From Noviluteimonas gilva (GTDB taxonomy: Bacteria > Pseudomonadota > Gammaproteobacteria > Xanthomonadales > Xanthomonadaceae): 64,000 nt of DNA. The stretch is taken from contig NZ_WOXT01000005.1 in assembly GCF_009740395.1 (NCBI RefSeq), positions 62,001 through 126,000 on the forward strand, read 5' to 3'. How positions within the stretch are numbered: the stretch's first letter is position 1; each line of letters starts with the position of its first letter. Positions 19,332 to 28,603 of the stretch are shown in pieces. Below the pieces are notes generated by a model, which ran no database searches, was not told where the DNA came from, and saw only the letters and a list, made by a program, of their open reading frames with translations. Both the position numbers and the translations under genes were made by a program.

Positions 19332-20015
19332 TCAGTGATGGTGTCCCGGCTTGCCGTGCTCGGGCACGGTGCTGGGCGACGCCGGTTCCGTGTGCTCGCT
19401 GTGTTCCTGCGCTTCGTCGGCGTGGTCCGCGTCGTCGTGCTCCATGGGTTCGCCGCCGTGGTGATGCCCCGCCCCACTCTCGCCGCCACCGTGCGAGTGG
19501 CCGCCGCTTTTCTCGACCATCTCGTGGTACTTCGCGGCGTCGAGCGACGGCAACTGTTGCAGGAACGCGACCATGTTCCAGATGTAGTCGTCCTTCATGC
19601 TCTTGCCCCATGCCGGCATGCCCGATGCCTTGATGCCGTGCTTGATCGCCCAGAAGGCTTCGCGCGGATCGACCTGCTCGCGCGTCAGGTTCGGCGGTGT
19701 CGGGTACAAACCTTTGCTCAACTCGGTTTCTGCAACACCGGGTGCGAGATGGCACCCGGTGCACATTGCGTTGTAGTTTCCCGCGCCCTGGCGAATGCGG
19801 GCGGGGTCGTGTAACGGCGGCAACGTGAGCTTCTCCGCGCGACTCGCGATGGAACGCTCGCGCATCGTCTGCAACAACGACAGCACCGGGCGCGTATGCG
19901 CGTTGTCGGCGCCGACGTCGTACACGCCGGAGTAAACGAAGCCGGCGAAGGCGAGAACGCCCACGCCGGAGAGAACCGCGAGCGTCAGGAGCGTCGATCG
20001 TTTTACGAAAGGCAT
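19332..20015 (-). CDS. Cytochrome c with His-rich tail
   Basis: A 227-residue periplasmic c-type cytochrome, anchored by an N-terminal helix (TLLTLAVLSGVGVLAFAGF). One haem-binding site AMCTGCHLAPG (CxxCH) near residue 76, with a likely axial methionine in ASGMPAWGKSM. The last 60 residues are very rich in His, Asp and Glu (GHSHGGGESGAGHHHGG, ending GKPGHHH), suited to bind copper. Genes like this occur in copper clusters beside copAB. ATG at 20015, 13 bp after the copB stop. Confidence 0.88.
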   Translation of the reverse strand: MPFVKRSTLLTLAVLSGVGVLAFAGFVYSGVYDVGADNAHTRPVLSLLQTMRERSIASRAEKLTLPPLHDPARIRQGAGNYNAMCTGCHLAPGVAETELSKGLYPTPPNLTREQVDPREAFWAIKHGIKASGMPAWGKSMKDDYIWNMVAFLQQLPSLDAAKYHEMVEKSGGHSHGGGESGAGHHHGGEPMEHDDADHADEAQEHSEHTEPASPSTVPEHGKPGHHH

Positions 20016-20028
20016 TTTTGCATTCCCC

Positions 20029-21060
20029 TTAGAACCAGACCCTAACGCCCGCAACGATGCGGGTGTCGCTCTTGTCTTCGCCCAGCGCGCGGCGGAAGTC
20101 CGCCGTGTCACCGAACGCGCGTTCATGCACGACACCGATGTAGGGCGCGAACTTGCGATGCACCTCGTACCGGAGGCGCAGCCCCGCCTCCATCGTCGAC
20201 AAGCCCGAACCAACGCCGCGGCGCTCGTCGTCCTTGCCGTTGAAGTTGGCTTCAACGAGGGGTTGCAAAATGAGCCGATTGGTCAGCAACAGCTCGTACT
20301 CGGCTTCGATGCGCGCCGCCGTCCGACCCGACGCCCCAAGGTACGCGGTCGCTTCCACTTCAAACTTGTAAGGCGCGATGCCGACGACGCCGATGGCAGC
20401 CCAGTCTTGCGAAGCACCTGGTTTGAAGTCATGGCGCACGCCACCGACGACATCCCACCAGCGCGCGATCGGCCGGCCGTACATGACTTCGAGGTCGGCG
20501 GCTTCGGTGCGGTCATCGACGCGCTCACCTTCGGAGCGCAGCCACAACTTGTCGGTATCGGTGCCGACCCACGCCTGCCCTTCCCATGCCAGCCCGTTGC
20601 CGTGGTCGGCATCGAAAGCTTCAAGGCGGTTGAACATGACCTTCGAGTGCACCGTGTTGTCATGCACAGGGTGGTCGTGCGCGGGAGGTCGCGCAGCTTC
20701 GCGGTCTGCGTCGGTCAACTCGGGAATGGGCGTGCGCAGCGCGCCGGGCGCACTCATCGAGTGGTCCATCTGCATCTGCGAGTGGTACATCGTCGATCGG
20801 TCCATCTGCATCTGCGAGTGGTCCATCGTCGAGTGGTCGACGGGCTTCTCCGCGGCCGGCTTGCTCACAGGTTTCGGCTTCGGCTTCGGTTTCCCCGCAG
20901 GTTTCGGCGCCGCCTTCGGCTGCGGCGCTGCCTTCGGCGACTGAGCGGGTTGCGGCATCGGCATCGTCATCGGCATCGACGAATGATCGTGATGCTGCGC
21001 GGCCGCGCCGGTCGACAAAAGTAAGCCCACCGCAAGGGTCGTGATCGAGCGCGTCTTCAT
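20029..21060 (-). CDS. copB: Copper resistance outer-membrane protein CopB
   Basis: A 343-residue protein: signal peptide (MKTRSITTLAVGLLLSTGAAA), a Met/His-rich and Pro/Lys-rich region (HHDHSSMPMTMPMPQPAQ, several DHSxM repeats such as DHSTMDHSQMQMD), then the CopB beta-barrel with KVMFNRLEAFDADHGNGLAW, VGGVRHDFKPG and a C-terminal phenylalanine (IVAGVRVWF). CopB proteins sit in the outer membrane and bind or export copper. The gene is coupled to copA by ATGA. Confidence 0.95.
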   Translation of the reverse strand: MKTRSITTLAVGLLLSTGAAAQHHDHSSMPMTMPMPQPAQSPKAAPQPKAAPKPAGKPKPKPKPVSKPAAEKPVDHSTMDHSQMQMDRSTMYHSQMQMDHSMSAPGALRTPIPELTDADREAARPPAHDHPVHDNTVHSKVMFNRLEAFDADHGNGLAWEGQAWVGTDTDKLWLRSEGERVDDRTEAADLEVMYGRPIARWWDVVGGVRHDFKPGASQDWAAIGVVGIAPYKFEVEATAYLGASGRTAARIEAEYELLLTNRLILQPLVEANFNGKDDERRGVGSGLSTMEAGLRLRYEVHRKFAPYIGVVHERAFGDTADFRRALGEDKSDTRIVAGVRVWF

Positions 21061-22850
21061 TCTTCGACCCTCACTTCGCGCATCATTCCGGCTTCCATGT
21101 GGAACAACAGATGGCAGTGGTACGCCCAGCCGCCGAGCGCGTCGGCGCGAACGCGATAACTGCGGCGCGTGCCTGGCGGAATGTCGAGCGTGTGCTTGCG
21201 CACCTGGAAGTTGCCTTGCTCGTCTTCGAGGTCGCTCCACATGCCATGCAGGTGGATCGGGTGCGACATCATCGTGTCGTTGACCAGCACGATGCGCAGG
21301 CGCTCGCCGTAGTTGAGTCGCAACGGTTCGACCTGCGAGAACTTCTGCCCGTTGAAGCCCCACACGAAGCGTTCCATGTGTCCGGTCAGGTGCAACTCGA
21401 TCTCGCGACCAGGGTCGCGGCCATCGGGGTCCTCGAACGCGCTCTTCAACATCCCGTAGCTCAGGACAGCGCGACCGTTTTCGCGCAAGCCGATGCCGGG
21501 GTCGTCGAGTCGCGGCGTCGGCGACATCGTTTGCATGTCGATGAAGGGGTTATTCGACTCGCTCGCCGGATGCGTTTGCATCGATGCGCCTTGGCCCATG
21601 GCCGACATGTCGTGGCCCATCGCCGCATGGTCCATTCCGGCCATGTCGTGTTGCATGCCGTCGTCCCCCATGCCGGGCATTTCGTGGCCCATCGCGCCGT
21701 GCCCCATGTCCGCCATCGTCAGGATCGCGCGCGGGTCGAGCGCGGGCACCGGCGCGCGCAGACCGTCGCGCACCGCGAGCGTGCCGCTGATGTAGCCCGT
21801 GTGGGCCATGTCCTGCGCGAAGATCGTGAAGGCATCCTGCCCGGTGGGTTCGACGATCACGTCGTACGTCTCCGCAGGTGCCATGCGGAACTCGTCGATC
21901 GTCACCGGATGCACGTACTGGCCATCCGCCGAGACGACCGTCATCTTCAAGCCGGGAATGCGCACGTCGAAGTACGTCATCGACGAACCATTGATGAAGC
22001 GCAGGCGCACTTTCTCGCCGGGCTTGAACAAGCCGGTCCAGTTGGCCAGCGACGTCGCGCCATTCATCAGGTACGTGTAGGTGTTCGCGTTGACGTCCGA
22101 CAGGTCGGTCGGCGTCATCCGCATCTTTCCCCACATCTTTCGATCGTCGATCGTGGCCGACATACCGTCGCGCTTCGCGTCACGCATGAAGTCGCCGACG
22201 GTGCGCTTGTAGTAGTTGTCGTAGCCCGGCATTATTTTCAGGCGCGCGAACAACGCTGACGGGTCGAGGTCGGTCCAGTCGGTGAGCATCACGACGTGCT
22301 CTCGGTCGTACGAGAACGGCTCCGGCGCGATGGGATCGATCACGAGCGGGCCGTACAAGCCCGCCTGTTCCTGGAAGCCCGAGTGGCTGTGATACCAGTA
22401 CGTGCCGCCCTGCTTCACGGTGAAGCGGTAGTTGTATGTTTCGCCGCGACCGATGCCGTTGAAGCTGATGCCCGGCACGCCATCCATGTTCGCGGGCAGC
22501 AAGATGCCGTGCCAGTGAATCGACGCTTCATGGCCATGAATCGAGCCGGCGGGCAGCGCGTTGCTCACGCGCAAGTTGACCGTCGTACCCTCCTTCCAGC
22601 GCAACAACGGCGCGGGGATGGACCCGTTCACGGTAATGGCCGTGCGCGTCCGGCCAGTGAAATTTGCTGGCGACTCGCCGATGACGAGATCGAACTCGGT
22701 GCCACTCAACGTGGCGTTACGAGCCACCCCAGGCGACGCACGCAGCGGCAACCCGCCGAAGCCGGCGAGCACGCCTGCTGCGGCAAGCCCTTGCAGGAAC
22801 TGACGGCGCGCCGGGAATGCAGGCGCACCACGATAACGATCGGAAGACAT
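21057..22850 (-). CDS. copA: Copper resistance multicopper oxidase CopA
   Basis: A 597-residue periplasmic multicopper oxidase that oxidises Cu(I). A Tat signal is seen as ARRQFLQGLAAAGVLAGF. Copper ligands: SIHWHGILLPANMDG, TYWYHSHSGFQEQAGLYG, HPIHLHGMWSDLE and GGWAYHCHLLFHMEAGMM (HCHxxxHxxxxM type 1 site). A Met-rich loop near residue 400 (MADMGHGAMGHEMPGMGDDG and beyond) matches the CopA copper-storage repeats. It follows copL by 81 bp and is coupled to copB. Confidence 0.96.
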   Translation of the reverse strand: MSSDRYRGAPAFPARRQFLQGLAAAGVLAGFGGLPLRASPGVARNATLSGTEFDLVIGESPANFTGRTRTAITVNGSIPAPLLRWKEGTTVNLRVSNALPAGSIHGHEASIHWHGILLPANMDGVPGISFNGIGRGETYNYRFTVKQGGTYWYHSHSGFQEQAGLYGPLVIDPIAPEPFSYDREHVVMLTDWTDLDPSALFARLKIMPGYDNYYKRTVGDFMRDAKRDGMSATIDDRKMWGKMRMTPTDLSDVNANTYTYLMNGATSLANWTGLFKPGEKVRLRFINGSSMTYFDVRIPGLKMTVVSADGQYVHPVTIDEFRMAPAETYDVIVEPTGQDAFTIFAQDMAHTGYISGTLAVRDGLRAPVPALDPRAILTMADMGHGAMGHEMPGMGDDGMQHDMAGMDHAAMGHDMSAMGQGASMQTHPASESNNPFIDMQTMSPTPRLDDPGIGLRENGRAVLSYGMLKSAFEDPDGRDPGREIELHLTGHMERFVWGFNGQKFSQVEPLRLNYGERLRIVLVNDTMMSHPIHLHGMWSDLEDEQGNFQVRKHTLDIPPGTRRSYRVRADALGGWAYHCHLLFHMEAGMMREVRVEE

Positions 22851-22931
22851 CCAACCACTCCAAGAAATCGGGTATGCGTGCGCGATCGAGCGCGCACGAG
22901 CGGTAGCGCCGCTAAGGCGCTGGGAGACCGC

Positions 22932-23336
22932 TTAGCCGATGGGAGGTCGGATCAGATTGGGTAGCGCGCGACTCGCGAACGAGACGCGCAGCGCGGCGAC
23001 GGGCGCAGGCGATGCGCCTGACTGCGTGGCAAACGACTGCACCGACAAAATCGTCGGCACATGCGAAACGCAACTGCACAGGCAAGCACCCGGTGGGCAG
23101 CAATCGTCGTGCGACGGCGGCGTCGACGACATGGGCGCGTCGTGATCAGCCGTCATCGCCGCATGCGTCATTGACTGCATGTCGGGGCACGGCTGGTCGG
23201 CCGACTGCGTGACGTCGGACGTGGTGACCATGCCTGCCCCGGACGCCATCAACGTGCTCGCATAGACCGCCGACGTGCCGTTCGCCACGAGGGCGATGCA
23301 CAGCAGCAGGCGGAGGAGGATGGCGCGCAGACGCAT
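22932..23336 (-). CDS. copL: CopL family metal-binding regulatory protein
   Basis: A 134-residue exported protein directly upstream of copA, as in the xanthomonad copLAB loci. Signal segment MRLRAILLRLLLCIALVANG, then metal-binding residues: DQPCPDMQSMTHAAM and the cysteine cluster DDCCPPGACLCSCVSH. CopL is required for copper-induced expression of copAB in Xanthomonas (family knowledge). It starts only 34 bp after the copZ-like stop, so it may be transcribed from the CueR-type promoter ahead of copZ. Confidence 0.88.
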   Translation of the reverse strand: MRLRAILLRLLLCIALVANGTSAVYASTLMASGAGMVTTSDVTQSADQPCPDMQSMTHAAMTADHDAPMSSTPPSHDDCCPPGACLCSCVSHVPTILSVQSFATQSGASPAPVAALRVSFASRALPNLIRPPIG

Positions 23337-23370
23337 GGGGACACTTTACCCCAAGGCAGCGAAGGTCAGG

Positions 23371-23604
23371 TCAACTGCAACCACAACAGGCTTTTTTCGG
23401 GGCCGCCGTCGACTGCGGTTCGACGCCATAGCCTTCCGCCTCGATGGCCGCCATCGCCAACCCCTGATCGATGCCGCCCTCGATGGTCACGGTCTCCGCG
23501 TCGAGGTCGACGTCTACGCGGGCGTTCGGATCAATGGCCCGAATGGCCTTGGTGATGATGCCGACGCAGTGGCTGCATGCCATGCCCTGGACGTTCAACT
23601 TCAT
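23371..23604 (-). CDS. copZ: CopZ-like copper chaperone (HMA domain)
   Basis: A 77-residue cytosolic HMA protein. The metal motif is [20 protein letters not shown] (MxCxxC), followed by [20 protein letters not shown], the usual beta-alpha-beta layout. The C-terminus adds an unusual KKACCGCS cysteine tail that could bind extra metal. It is divergent from the copper ATPase at 23748 and has its own CueR-type promoter. A GGAG lies 8 bases before the ATG. Confidence 0.92.
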   Translation of the reverse strand: MKLNVQGMACSHCVGIITKAIRAIDPNARVDVDLDAETVTIEGGIDQGLAMAAIEAEGYGVEPQSTAAPKKACCGCS

Positions 23605-23640
23605 GGTGCTTCTCCAACGGCCCGGATGGCCGAGGGGGTG

Positions 23641-23671
23641 ACCCTGAGGCTTCCCCCGGTGGGAAGGTCAA
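23641..23671 (-). promoter_or_regulatory. CueR-type promoter/operator for copZ (leftward)
   Basis: On the minus strand: -35 TTGACC (23671-23666), spacer of 19 bp, -10-like CAGGGT (23646-23641). The long spacer holds the imperfect dyad ACCTTCC, 7 nt, GGAAGCC. A 19-bp spacer with an ACCTTCC-type dyad is the signature of MerR-family copper promoters. Confidence 0.8.
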
Positions 23672-23685
23672 GGAAACCGAGGCGG

Positions 23686-23716
23686 TTGACCTTCCCATCA
23701 TAGGAAGGTGGATGGT
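23686..23716 (+). promoter_or_regulatory. CueR-type promoter/operator for the copper ATPase (rightward)
   Basis: -35 TTGACC (23686-23691), 19-bp spacer, -10-like GATGGT (23711-23716). The spacer carries the perfect 7-bp inverted repeat ACCTTCC (23689-23695) and GGAAGGT (23703-23709) separated by 7 nt. The ATG of the ATPase follows at 23748, with GAGG 9 bases before it. Confidence 0.88.
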
Positions 23717-23747
23717 CCGCTCCACCCATCCCCCCGAGGCCATCTCC

Positions 23748-25955
23748 ATGAACGCCATCGCAGTCCCCTCGAAAGCTTCGTTGCGGACGTCCGAGTTCGC
23801 AGTCGAAGGCATGACATGCGCGTCGTGCGTGGCCCGAATCGAACGCGCCCTGCGGAAGGTGCCGGGCGTCATCGAAGCGACCGTCAATCTTGCGACCGAG
23901 CGTGCAACCGTGCAGGTCGGCGATGGTATTGCCGACGACGTGCTTCATGGGGCGGTGATCGACGCCGGGTACGTCGTGAACGCTGGCGTGCGCGCTGAGA
24001 CGATCTCAGGGCCACCTGCGGCACGCGGTCTGTCGACGGAAGCACGGAACCTTGTCGTCGCCGCGCTGCTGTCGTTGCCGCTCGTGCTGCCGATGGTGGG
24101 CATGCCTCTCGGCCGACATTGGAGCCTGCCGGGGTGGTGGCAGCTCGCCCTCGCGGCGCCGGTGCAGTTCTGGTTGGGGCTGCGCTTCTACAAGTCCGCG
24201 TGGAAGGCACTGCGCGCAGGCACCGGCAACATGGACCTGCTCGTCGCGGTCGGCACATCCGCCGGCTTCGGGTTGAGCGTGTTCAATCTCCTGCGCGCTC
24301 CCAACCATTACGGCGACTGGCCCCTCTACTTCGAGGCGTCGGCCGCGGTGATCACGCTGATCCTGCTCGGCAAGTGGCTGGAAGGCCGAGCGAAGCGACA
24401 AACGACCGACGCAATTCGTGCGCTGCAAGCGTTGCGACCGAACTCGGCGCGTGTGCTGCGCGGTGGCGTCGAGCAGCAGGTCGCGATCGACGCAGTGGCG
24501 GCGGGCGACATCGTCGTCGTGCGCCCTGGCGAACGATTTCCCATCGATGGCGACGTGGTCGAGGGGCGCACACATGCCGACGAATCGTTGGTGACCGGCG
24601 AGTCGTTGCCTGTTGCAAAAGTCGTCGGCGACCGCGTCACCGGCGGCGCCGTCAACGGCGAAGGCCGGGTGACGGTACGCGCAACCGCGGTCAGCGCGGA
24701 GAGCGTACTTGCACGGATCATCCGAATGGTCGAAGACGCGCAGGCCCGCAAGGCGCCGATCCAGCAAATCGTCGACAAGGTGAGCGCCGTGTTCGTGCCG
24801 ATCGTCGTGTTGATCGCGTTGGCGACTTTCGCGACATGGGGGTTGGTCACCGGCGATTGGAGCGCGGCGATCCTGCACGCTATCGCGGTCTTGGTAATCG
24901 CATGCCCCTGTGCCTTGGGTCTGGCAACGCCGACTGCCGTCATGGCCGGCACGGGCGTGGCCGCGCGCGCCGGCGTGCTGTTCAAGGACGCCGAGGCACT
25001 GGAACTCGCGAGGAACGTTGCGATCGTCGCCTTCGACAAGACGGGTACGCTCACGGAGGGCAAGCCGGTGCTCGCGCAGCGGGCGGCCGTCGACGGCGAT
25101 ACCCGCGAATTGCTCCGCCTTGCCGCGGCGCTGCAAGGTGGCTCCGAGCATCCGCTCGCGAAGGCCGTCGTCGTCGCCTACGACGAACCTGTCGCGACTG
25201 CCGACGACCTGCACGCCGTTCCTGGTCGTGGCTTGCGTGGCTCGGTCGAAGGACGTGCCCTTTTCCTTGGAAGCACCGTCTGGATGCGCGAGGAAGGCGT
25301 CGACCTGTCGCCATTGGCCGAACGCGAAGCCCTGCTGGCGGCGTCGGGCCACTCGGTCTCCTGGCTCGCCGAGCGCACCCGCGACGGTGCGCGGCTCCTC
25401 GGCCTTCTGTCGTTCCGCGACCAACCGCGTCACGGTGCACGCGAGGCGATCGCACGGCTGCACGGCATGGGCCTGCGTACCGTGATGATCTCCGGCGACA
25501 ACCGCGGCGCAGCCGAGGTGGTCGCGCGCGCACTCGGCATCGATGAAGTCCGCGCGGAAGTGTTGCCGGAAGGGAAGGCCGACGTCGTGCGCGAACTTCA
25601 GCTCGAAGCCCGCGTTGCGATGGTCGGCGACGGCATCAACGATGCGCCCGCACTCGCCGCCGCCGACGTCGGCATCGCGATGGGCAGCGGCACCGACGTC
25701 GCGATGCACGCCGCAGGGATCACCCTGATGCGTTCCGATCCGGGCCTCGTCGCCGACGCGATCGACATCTCCCGCCGCACTACCCGCAAGATTCACCAGA
25801 ACCTGTTCTGGGCCTTCGGCTACAACGTCGTCGGCCTTCCACTCGCCGCGATGGGGCTGCTCGACCCCGTGATCGCCAGCGCCGCCATGGCCTTCTCCTC
25901 GGTCAGCGTTGTGTCGAATACCCTGTTGCTGCGCCGCTGGACGCCCGCCCCGTGA
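23748..25955 (+). CDS. copA/cueA-like: Copper-exporting P1B-type ATPase with N-terminal HMA domain
   Basis: A 735-residue inner-membrane Cu(I) exporter. One HMA domain ([19 protein letters not shown], residues about 15-75), then [19 protein letters not shown], the actuator [15 protein letters not shown], the CPC motif [20 protein letters not shown], phosphorylation site [25 protein letters not shown], and [20 protein letters not shown]. This is the CopA/CueA housekeeping-type exporter, distinct from the YHS-type ATPase in the same cluster. The ATG at 23748 follows the CueR-type promoter; its stop overlaps or abuts the cueR gene. Confidence 0.95.
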   Translation: MNAIAVPSKASLRTSEFAVEGMTCASCVARIERALRKVPGVIEATVNLATERATVQVGDGIADDVLHGAVIDAGYVVNAGVRAETISGPPAARGLSTEARNLVVAALLSLPLVLPMVGMPLGRHWSLPGWWQLALAAPVQFWLGLRFYKSAWKALRAGTGNMDLLVAVGTSAGFGLSVFNLLRAPNHYGDWPLYFEASAAVITLILLGKWLEGRAKRQTTDAIRALQALRPNSARVLRGGVEQQVAIDAVAAGDIVVVRPGERFPIDGDVVEGRTHADESLVTGESLPVAKVVGDRVTGGAVNGEGRVTVRATAVSAESVLARIIRMVEDAQARKAPIQQIVDKVSAVFVPIVVLIALATFATWGLVTGDWSAAILHAIAVLVIACPCALGLATPTAVMAGTGVAARAGVLFKDAEALELARNVAIVAFDKTGTLTEGKPVLAQRAAVDGDTRELLRLAAALQGGSEHPLAKAVVVAYDEPVATADDLHAVPGRGLRGSVEGRALFLGSTVWMREEGVDLSPLAEREALLAASGHSVSWLAERTRDGARLLGLLSFRDQPRHGAREAIARLHGMGLRTVMISGDNRGAAEVVARALGIDEVRAEVLPEGKADVVRELQLEARVAMVGDGINDAPALAAADVGIAMGSGTDVAMHAAGITLMRSDPGLVADAIDISRRTTRKIHQNLFWAFGYNVVGLPLAAMGLLDPVIASAAMAFSSVSVVSNTLLLRRWTPAP

Positions 25956-25966
25956 GGTCCCTCGCC

Positions 25967-26425
25967 ATGCCCCGCCACGCCCCCCGCCCCGAACTCTCCG
26001 ACGCTAAGCAGCAGGGCATGCACAACATCGGCGAGGCTGCCGCGCTGACCGGCGTCAGCGCGAAGTCGATCCGCCATTACGAGAGCATCCACTTGATGCC
26101 CGAAGCGGGTCGCACGTTCGCAGGCTACCGCCTCTACACCGACGACGACCTGCACCGCATCCGCTTCATCAAGCGCTCGCGGTCACTGGGGTTTTCCATG
26201 AAGCAGATCCATGACCTGCTCGGGTTGTGGGACAACAAGCGACGCAGCAGCGCCGACGTCAAGAAGCTTGCCCGTGCGCATGCCGACGACCTCGACGCGC
26301 GCATCAGGGAAATGGAAGCGATGAAGCGCACGCTCGAACATCTGGCGAAGCGCTGCCACGGTGACTCGCGACCGAGCTGCCCGATATTGGATGACCTGGC
26401 AAGCAGCGACGAAATGATCAGATAG
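25967..26425 (+). CDS. cueR: Copper-responsive MerR-family regulator CueR
   Basis: A regulator of about 152 residues. HTH: NIGEAAALTGVSAKSIRHYE; MerR-type wing with AGYRLYTDDDLHRIRFIKR; dimerisation helix; and the C-terminal metal loop CHGDSRPSCPILDDL, whose two cysteines eight residues apart match the Cu(I) site of CueR. It follows the ATPase directly and should control the two operators at 23641-23716. Start uncertain: ATG at 25967 with GAGG upstream is chosen; GTG at 25952 (overlapping the ATPase stop) and ATG at 26018, the position of the usual CueR start, are alternatives. Confidence 0.92.
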   Translation: MPRHAPRPELSDAKQQGMHNIGEAAALTGVSAKSIRHYESIHLMPEAGRTFAGYRLYTDDDLHRIRFIKRSRSLGFSMKQIHDLLGLWDNKRRSSADVKKLARAHADDLDARIREMEAMKRTLEHLAKRCHGDSRPSCPILDDLASSDEMIR

Positions 26426-26704
26426 CGGCGCACGTGCCGCGCGGCGCGTGGAGGTCGATGGGCGCATTGCAGGACCCGAATTTCCTGTGGGCCGGTACTT
26501 GCAGCCCACCCCCTTCCGCAGCGGCGGGGGGCCACGGTGATTCACCGTGAACTCCGGTGATTCGGCTGCCGTTGTCGTGGCGCATGCCGAGGACGCTGTC
26601 GGCCATGTGTTTAGGGCACCCCCGACAAAAGCCCCCCGGTCGCCTGACAGTTCAGTGCGTCCCCGGCCTTCCCGCACCACCTAGTGTCGATAGGCAACAG
26701 TTTC
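26426..26704. other. Intergenic stretch between copper cargo and element 1 backbone
   Basis: About 280 bp with GC-rich inverted repeats (for example near 26525-26550, CGGTGATTCACCGTG-like) but no supported gene. It separates the rightward cueR from the leftward backbone genes. Confidence 0.4.
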
Positions 26705-26905
26705 CTAAGGTCGATTCGCGCGGGCGCGCGCAGCGAAGACCCGCGGCAAGTTTAGCGCGACTTTCTCCTTTCCCTCGTCCGTGCGTGGGCCGGTCGAGTA
26801 CCCGCCATGCCATTTACATCGACCGCACGCGCCGACCGGCTTCGCGTTGCACTTCCCGCCCGCCTGCGTCAACGCGCCGCATCGTATGACGAACTTCGTC
26901 TTCAT
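26705..26905 (-). CDS. Small HGGxSTGPRT-motif protein
   Basis: A 66-residue basic protein. It has cysteines in CGALTQAGGKCNAKPVGACG and CKWHGG that could bind zinc, and the conserved HGGYSTGPRTDEGKEK segment seen in many small island and phage proteins of proteobacteria. Function is unknown. Element 2 encodes a longer protein with the same motif at the corresponding place (36207-36848). Confidence 0.75.
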   Translation of the reverse strand: MKTKFVIRCGALTQAGGKCNAKPVGACGRCKWHGGYSTGPRTDEGKEKVALNLPRVFAARARANRP

Positions 26906-27026
26906 GGCGTCGCACCAAAGTCATTCGCGCGCGCGCACGCGCCAAGGAGATTTCGGGTGACAGGAGCGAACTAGGGCTGCGCCCGCTGGTAAATCTAAGA
27001 AGGTGTACGCAGCCGGACTACAAGAG

Positions 27027-27563
27027 TCAGCACGCACGGTGCGACTCGTACACATCCGGACCAGTGTCGGCGTCCATCGACTTCCGAATCGACGTTTTGG
27101 TACGGATCGGGACCACATTGGTACGGTCTTGGACTACGACTTTCGCGTCCCGCCACCAGTTCGGCGCCACGGTCGTGGGCGGCTCGTGGTGCTTGCCCCC
27201 GCACTCGTCGATCGGCCACCAGGTCACGGCGTAAAGGGAACAGCGATGCCGCCCGCCTTGCCGCGTGAGCATGATGAAGCCCGATGCGAGCAACTCTTTC
27301 TTCGCGCGGTCCAACGTGCTCGGGCTGTGCCATCCGCGCTTCTTTACCTGCGTGTACGACGCCGAGAAGTCGCCGTTGTTCTTGCCGCGAAATTGACGGG
27401 CCAACTCGATGAGCAGCTTCGTCGCGTGGGCGGACAGAGCACCGAACTGCAACGAGTTGAGGACCTCGTGCGGGATACCGACGAACGGCTTGGTCGCCTG
27501 CCTGCCCTTATTGCGCGCACGTCGCTTGCTGGATCGCGGCACCTTATTCAGGTCAACCTTCAT
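27027..27563 (-). CDS. Winged-helix-type element backbone protein
   Basis: A 178-residue protein. After a basic N-terminus comes FVGIPHEVLNSLQFGALSAH, LLIELARQFRGKNNGDFSAS, a helix-turn-helix-like region KKRGWHSPSTLDRAKKELLASGFI and SLYAVTWWPIDECGGKHH. The same blocks occur in the element 2 protein at 37096-37509, so it is a shared backbone gene. The fold resembles winged-helix DNA-binding or plasmid Rep-like domains, but the role is not known. ATG at 27563 (MKVDLNKVPR) is used; it overlaps the upstream HTH gene by 11 bp. Confidence 0.7.
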   Translation of the reverse strand: MKVDLNKVPRSSKRRARNKGRQATKPFVGIPHEVLNSLQFGALSAHATKLLIELARQFRGKNNGDFSASYTQVKKRGWHSPSTLDRAKKELLASGFIMLTRQGGRHRCSLYAVTWWPIDECGGKHHEPPTTVAPNWWRDAKVVVQDRTNVVPIRTKTSIRKSMDADTGPDVYESHRAC

Positions 27564-27795
27564 CGCCGACTCCGTCCGAGGCGGCGGATTTCGGTTCAAC
27601 ACGACCACCGGCGATGAAGGCGTCCAAATCCTCGATCGCGTAACAGACTCGACGACCCAGCTTCGAGTACGCGGGGCCGACGCCGTTGGTGCGCCAGTCT
27701 TGCAGGGTGCGCGCCGTCACCGGCCCGAGGTACGCGGCGGCCTCGCGTTCGCTCAGGCGACGCCGTTCGTGGAGGATCACAGCCATCTGCTTCAC
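27553..27795 (-). CDS. AlpA/excisionase-like helix-turn-helix protein
   Basis: An 80-residue protein with LSEREAAAYLGPVTARTLQDW (HTH) and SKLGRRVCYAIEDLDAFI, the layout of AlpA and Xis-type HTH_17 proteins that control integrase genes and excision. It lies two genes downstream of the integrase in the same direction. GTG at 27795 or ATG at 27786 may be the start. Confidence 0.78.
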   Translation of the reverse strand: MKQMAVILHERRRLSEREAAAYLGPVTARTLQDWRTNGVGPAYSKLGRRVCYAIEDLDAFIAGGRVEPKSAASDGVGDEG

Positions 27796-27877
27796 CGTTT
27801 CGCTACGCCTAGTGCGGCGGGACGGCGCGATCTTCGGCCCGGCCCCCGGGGGTCAAAGTCAGCGAAAAGGGGGGTGA

Positions 27878-28597
27878 TTACATCTTCGGGTCCAAGTTCT
27901 CGATGAACCCTTCGAGTTCCTTCCGGTCCGCGCCGTCGATCAGGTCGACCAAGTCGGGACGCTTCGTGCGGATGTCGCGCTGACGCAGTTCGCCGAGCCG
28001 GTACTTGCCGGTTTGCAAGTGAGCGCGCGCCTGCGCAACGCTACGCTCGTTGAAGCGCACTTCGAGGTCCTCAGCGGCGAGGCGCCCGAGAAGCTCGTAG
28101 TCGCTCGTTGCCGGTCGGTGGGGATTCGGCAGCAGGTCGAGCACGGCGAAGGCGTCGACGAGGTCATCGCGCGTGGGCGCAGCGTTCGACGCCAGGGACT
28201 TGATCGCGAGGAGGCGCTCGATGAACTCCGCAGCGTGCCGGAGCACCGGCGCCTCGTCGACCTGCAAGACGTCGACCGCGACGCGCAGCTTGCTCCATGC
28301 GCTCTCGTCGACCTTGCGTTCTCCGGGCGCTCGCGTGATCCGCAGCCGATCGAGAAGGCCGGCGAGTTGATCACGCGCGGGGCTACGGTGCCCAGATGCA
28401 TCCTTCAGTTCCAGCAGCGCCTCGATGAACTCGGTCACGCCCTTGAGCATCGCGGCGTCGGAGTAGCGCACGTCGAGTTCCAGCATGATCGCGCGCACGA
28501 CGATCCAGGCGCTCGCCTCGTCGCCTGCGCCGGCCCTGTCGATCGCGCGCGTTTGCCATTCGATCTCTTCTTGCCGGTCGTGCACGTTCGCCTCCAT
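27878..28597 (-). CDS. Hypothetical protein, element 1 backbone
   Basis: A 239-residue acidic soluble protein, largely helical, with two similar segments: VTEFIEALLELKDASGHRSP followed by RDQL, and AAEFIERLLAIKSLASNAAP followed by RDDL. This points to an internal duplication. No family recognised. It starts 6 bp after the integrase stop, so it is probably in the integrase operon. A protein of similar size lies at the same place in element 2 but shows no evident similarity. Confidence 0.65.
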   Translation of the reverse strand: MEANVHDRQEEIEWQTRAIDRAGAGDEASAWIVVRAIMLELDVRYSDAAMLKGVTEFIEALLELKDASGHRSPARDQLAGLLDRLRITRAPGERKVDESAWSKLRVAVDVLQVDEAPVLRHAAEFIERLLAIKSLASNAAPTRDDLVDAFAVLDLLPNPHRPATSDYELLGRLAAEDLEVRFNERSVAQARAHLQTGKYRLGELRQRDIRTKRPDLVDLIDGADRKELEGFIENLDPKM

Positions 28598-28603
28598 GTT
28601 CCG

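Noticed and set aside
20741..20860. Short DHSxM direct repeats as a CRISPR-like array
   Set aside because: They lie in frame inside copB and encode its Met/His copper-binding repeats; there are no unique spacers.
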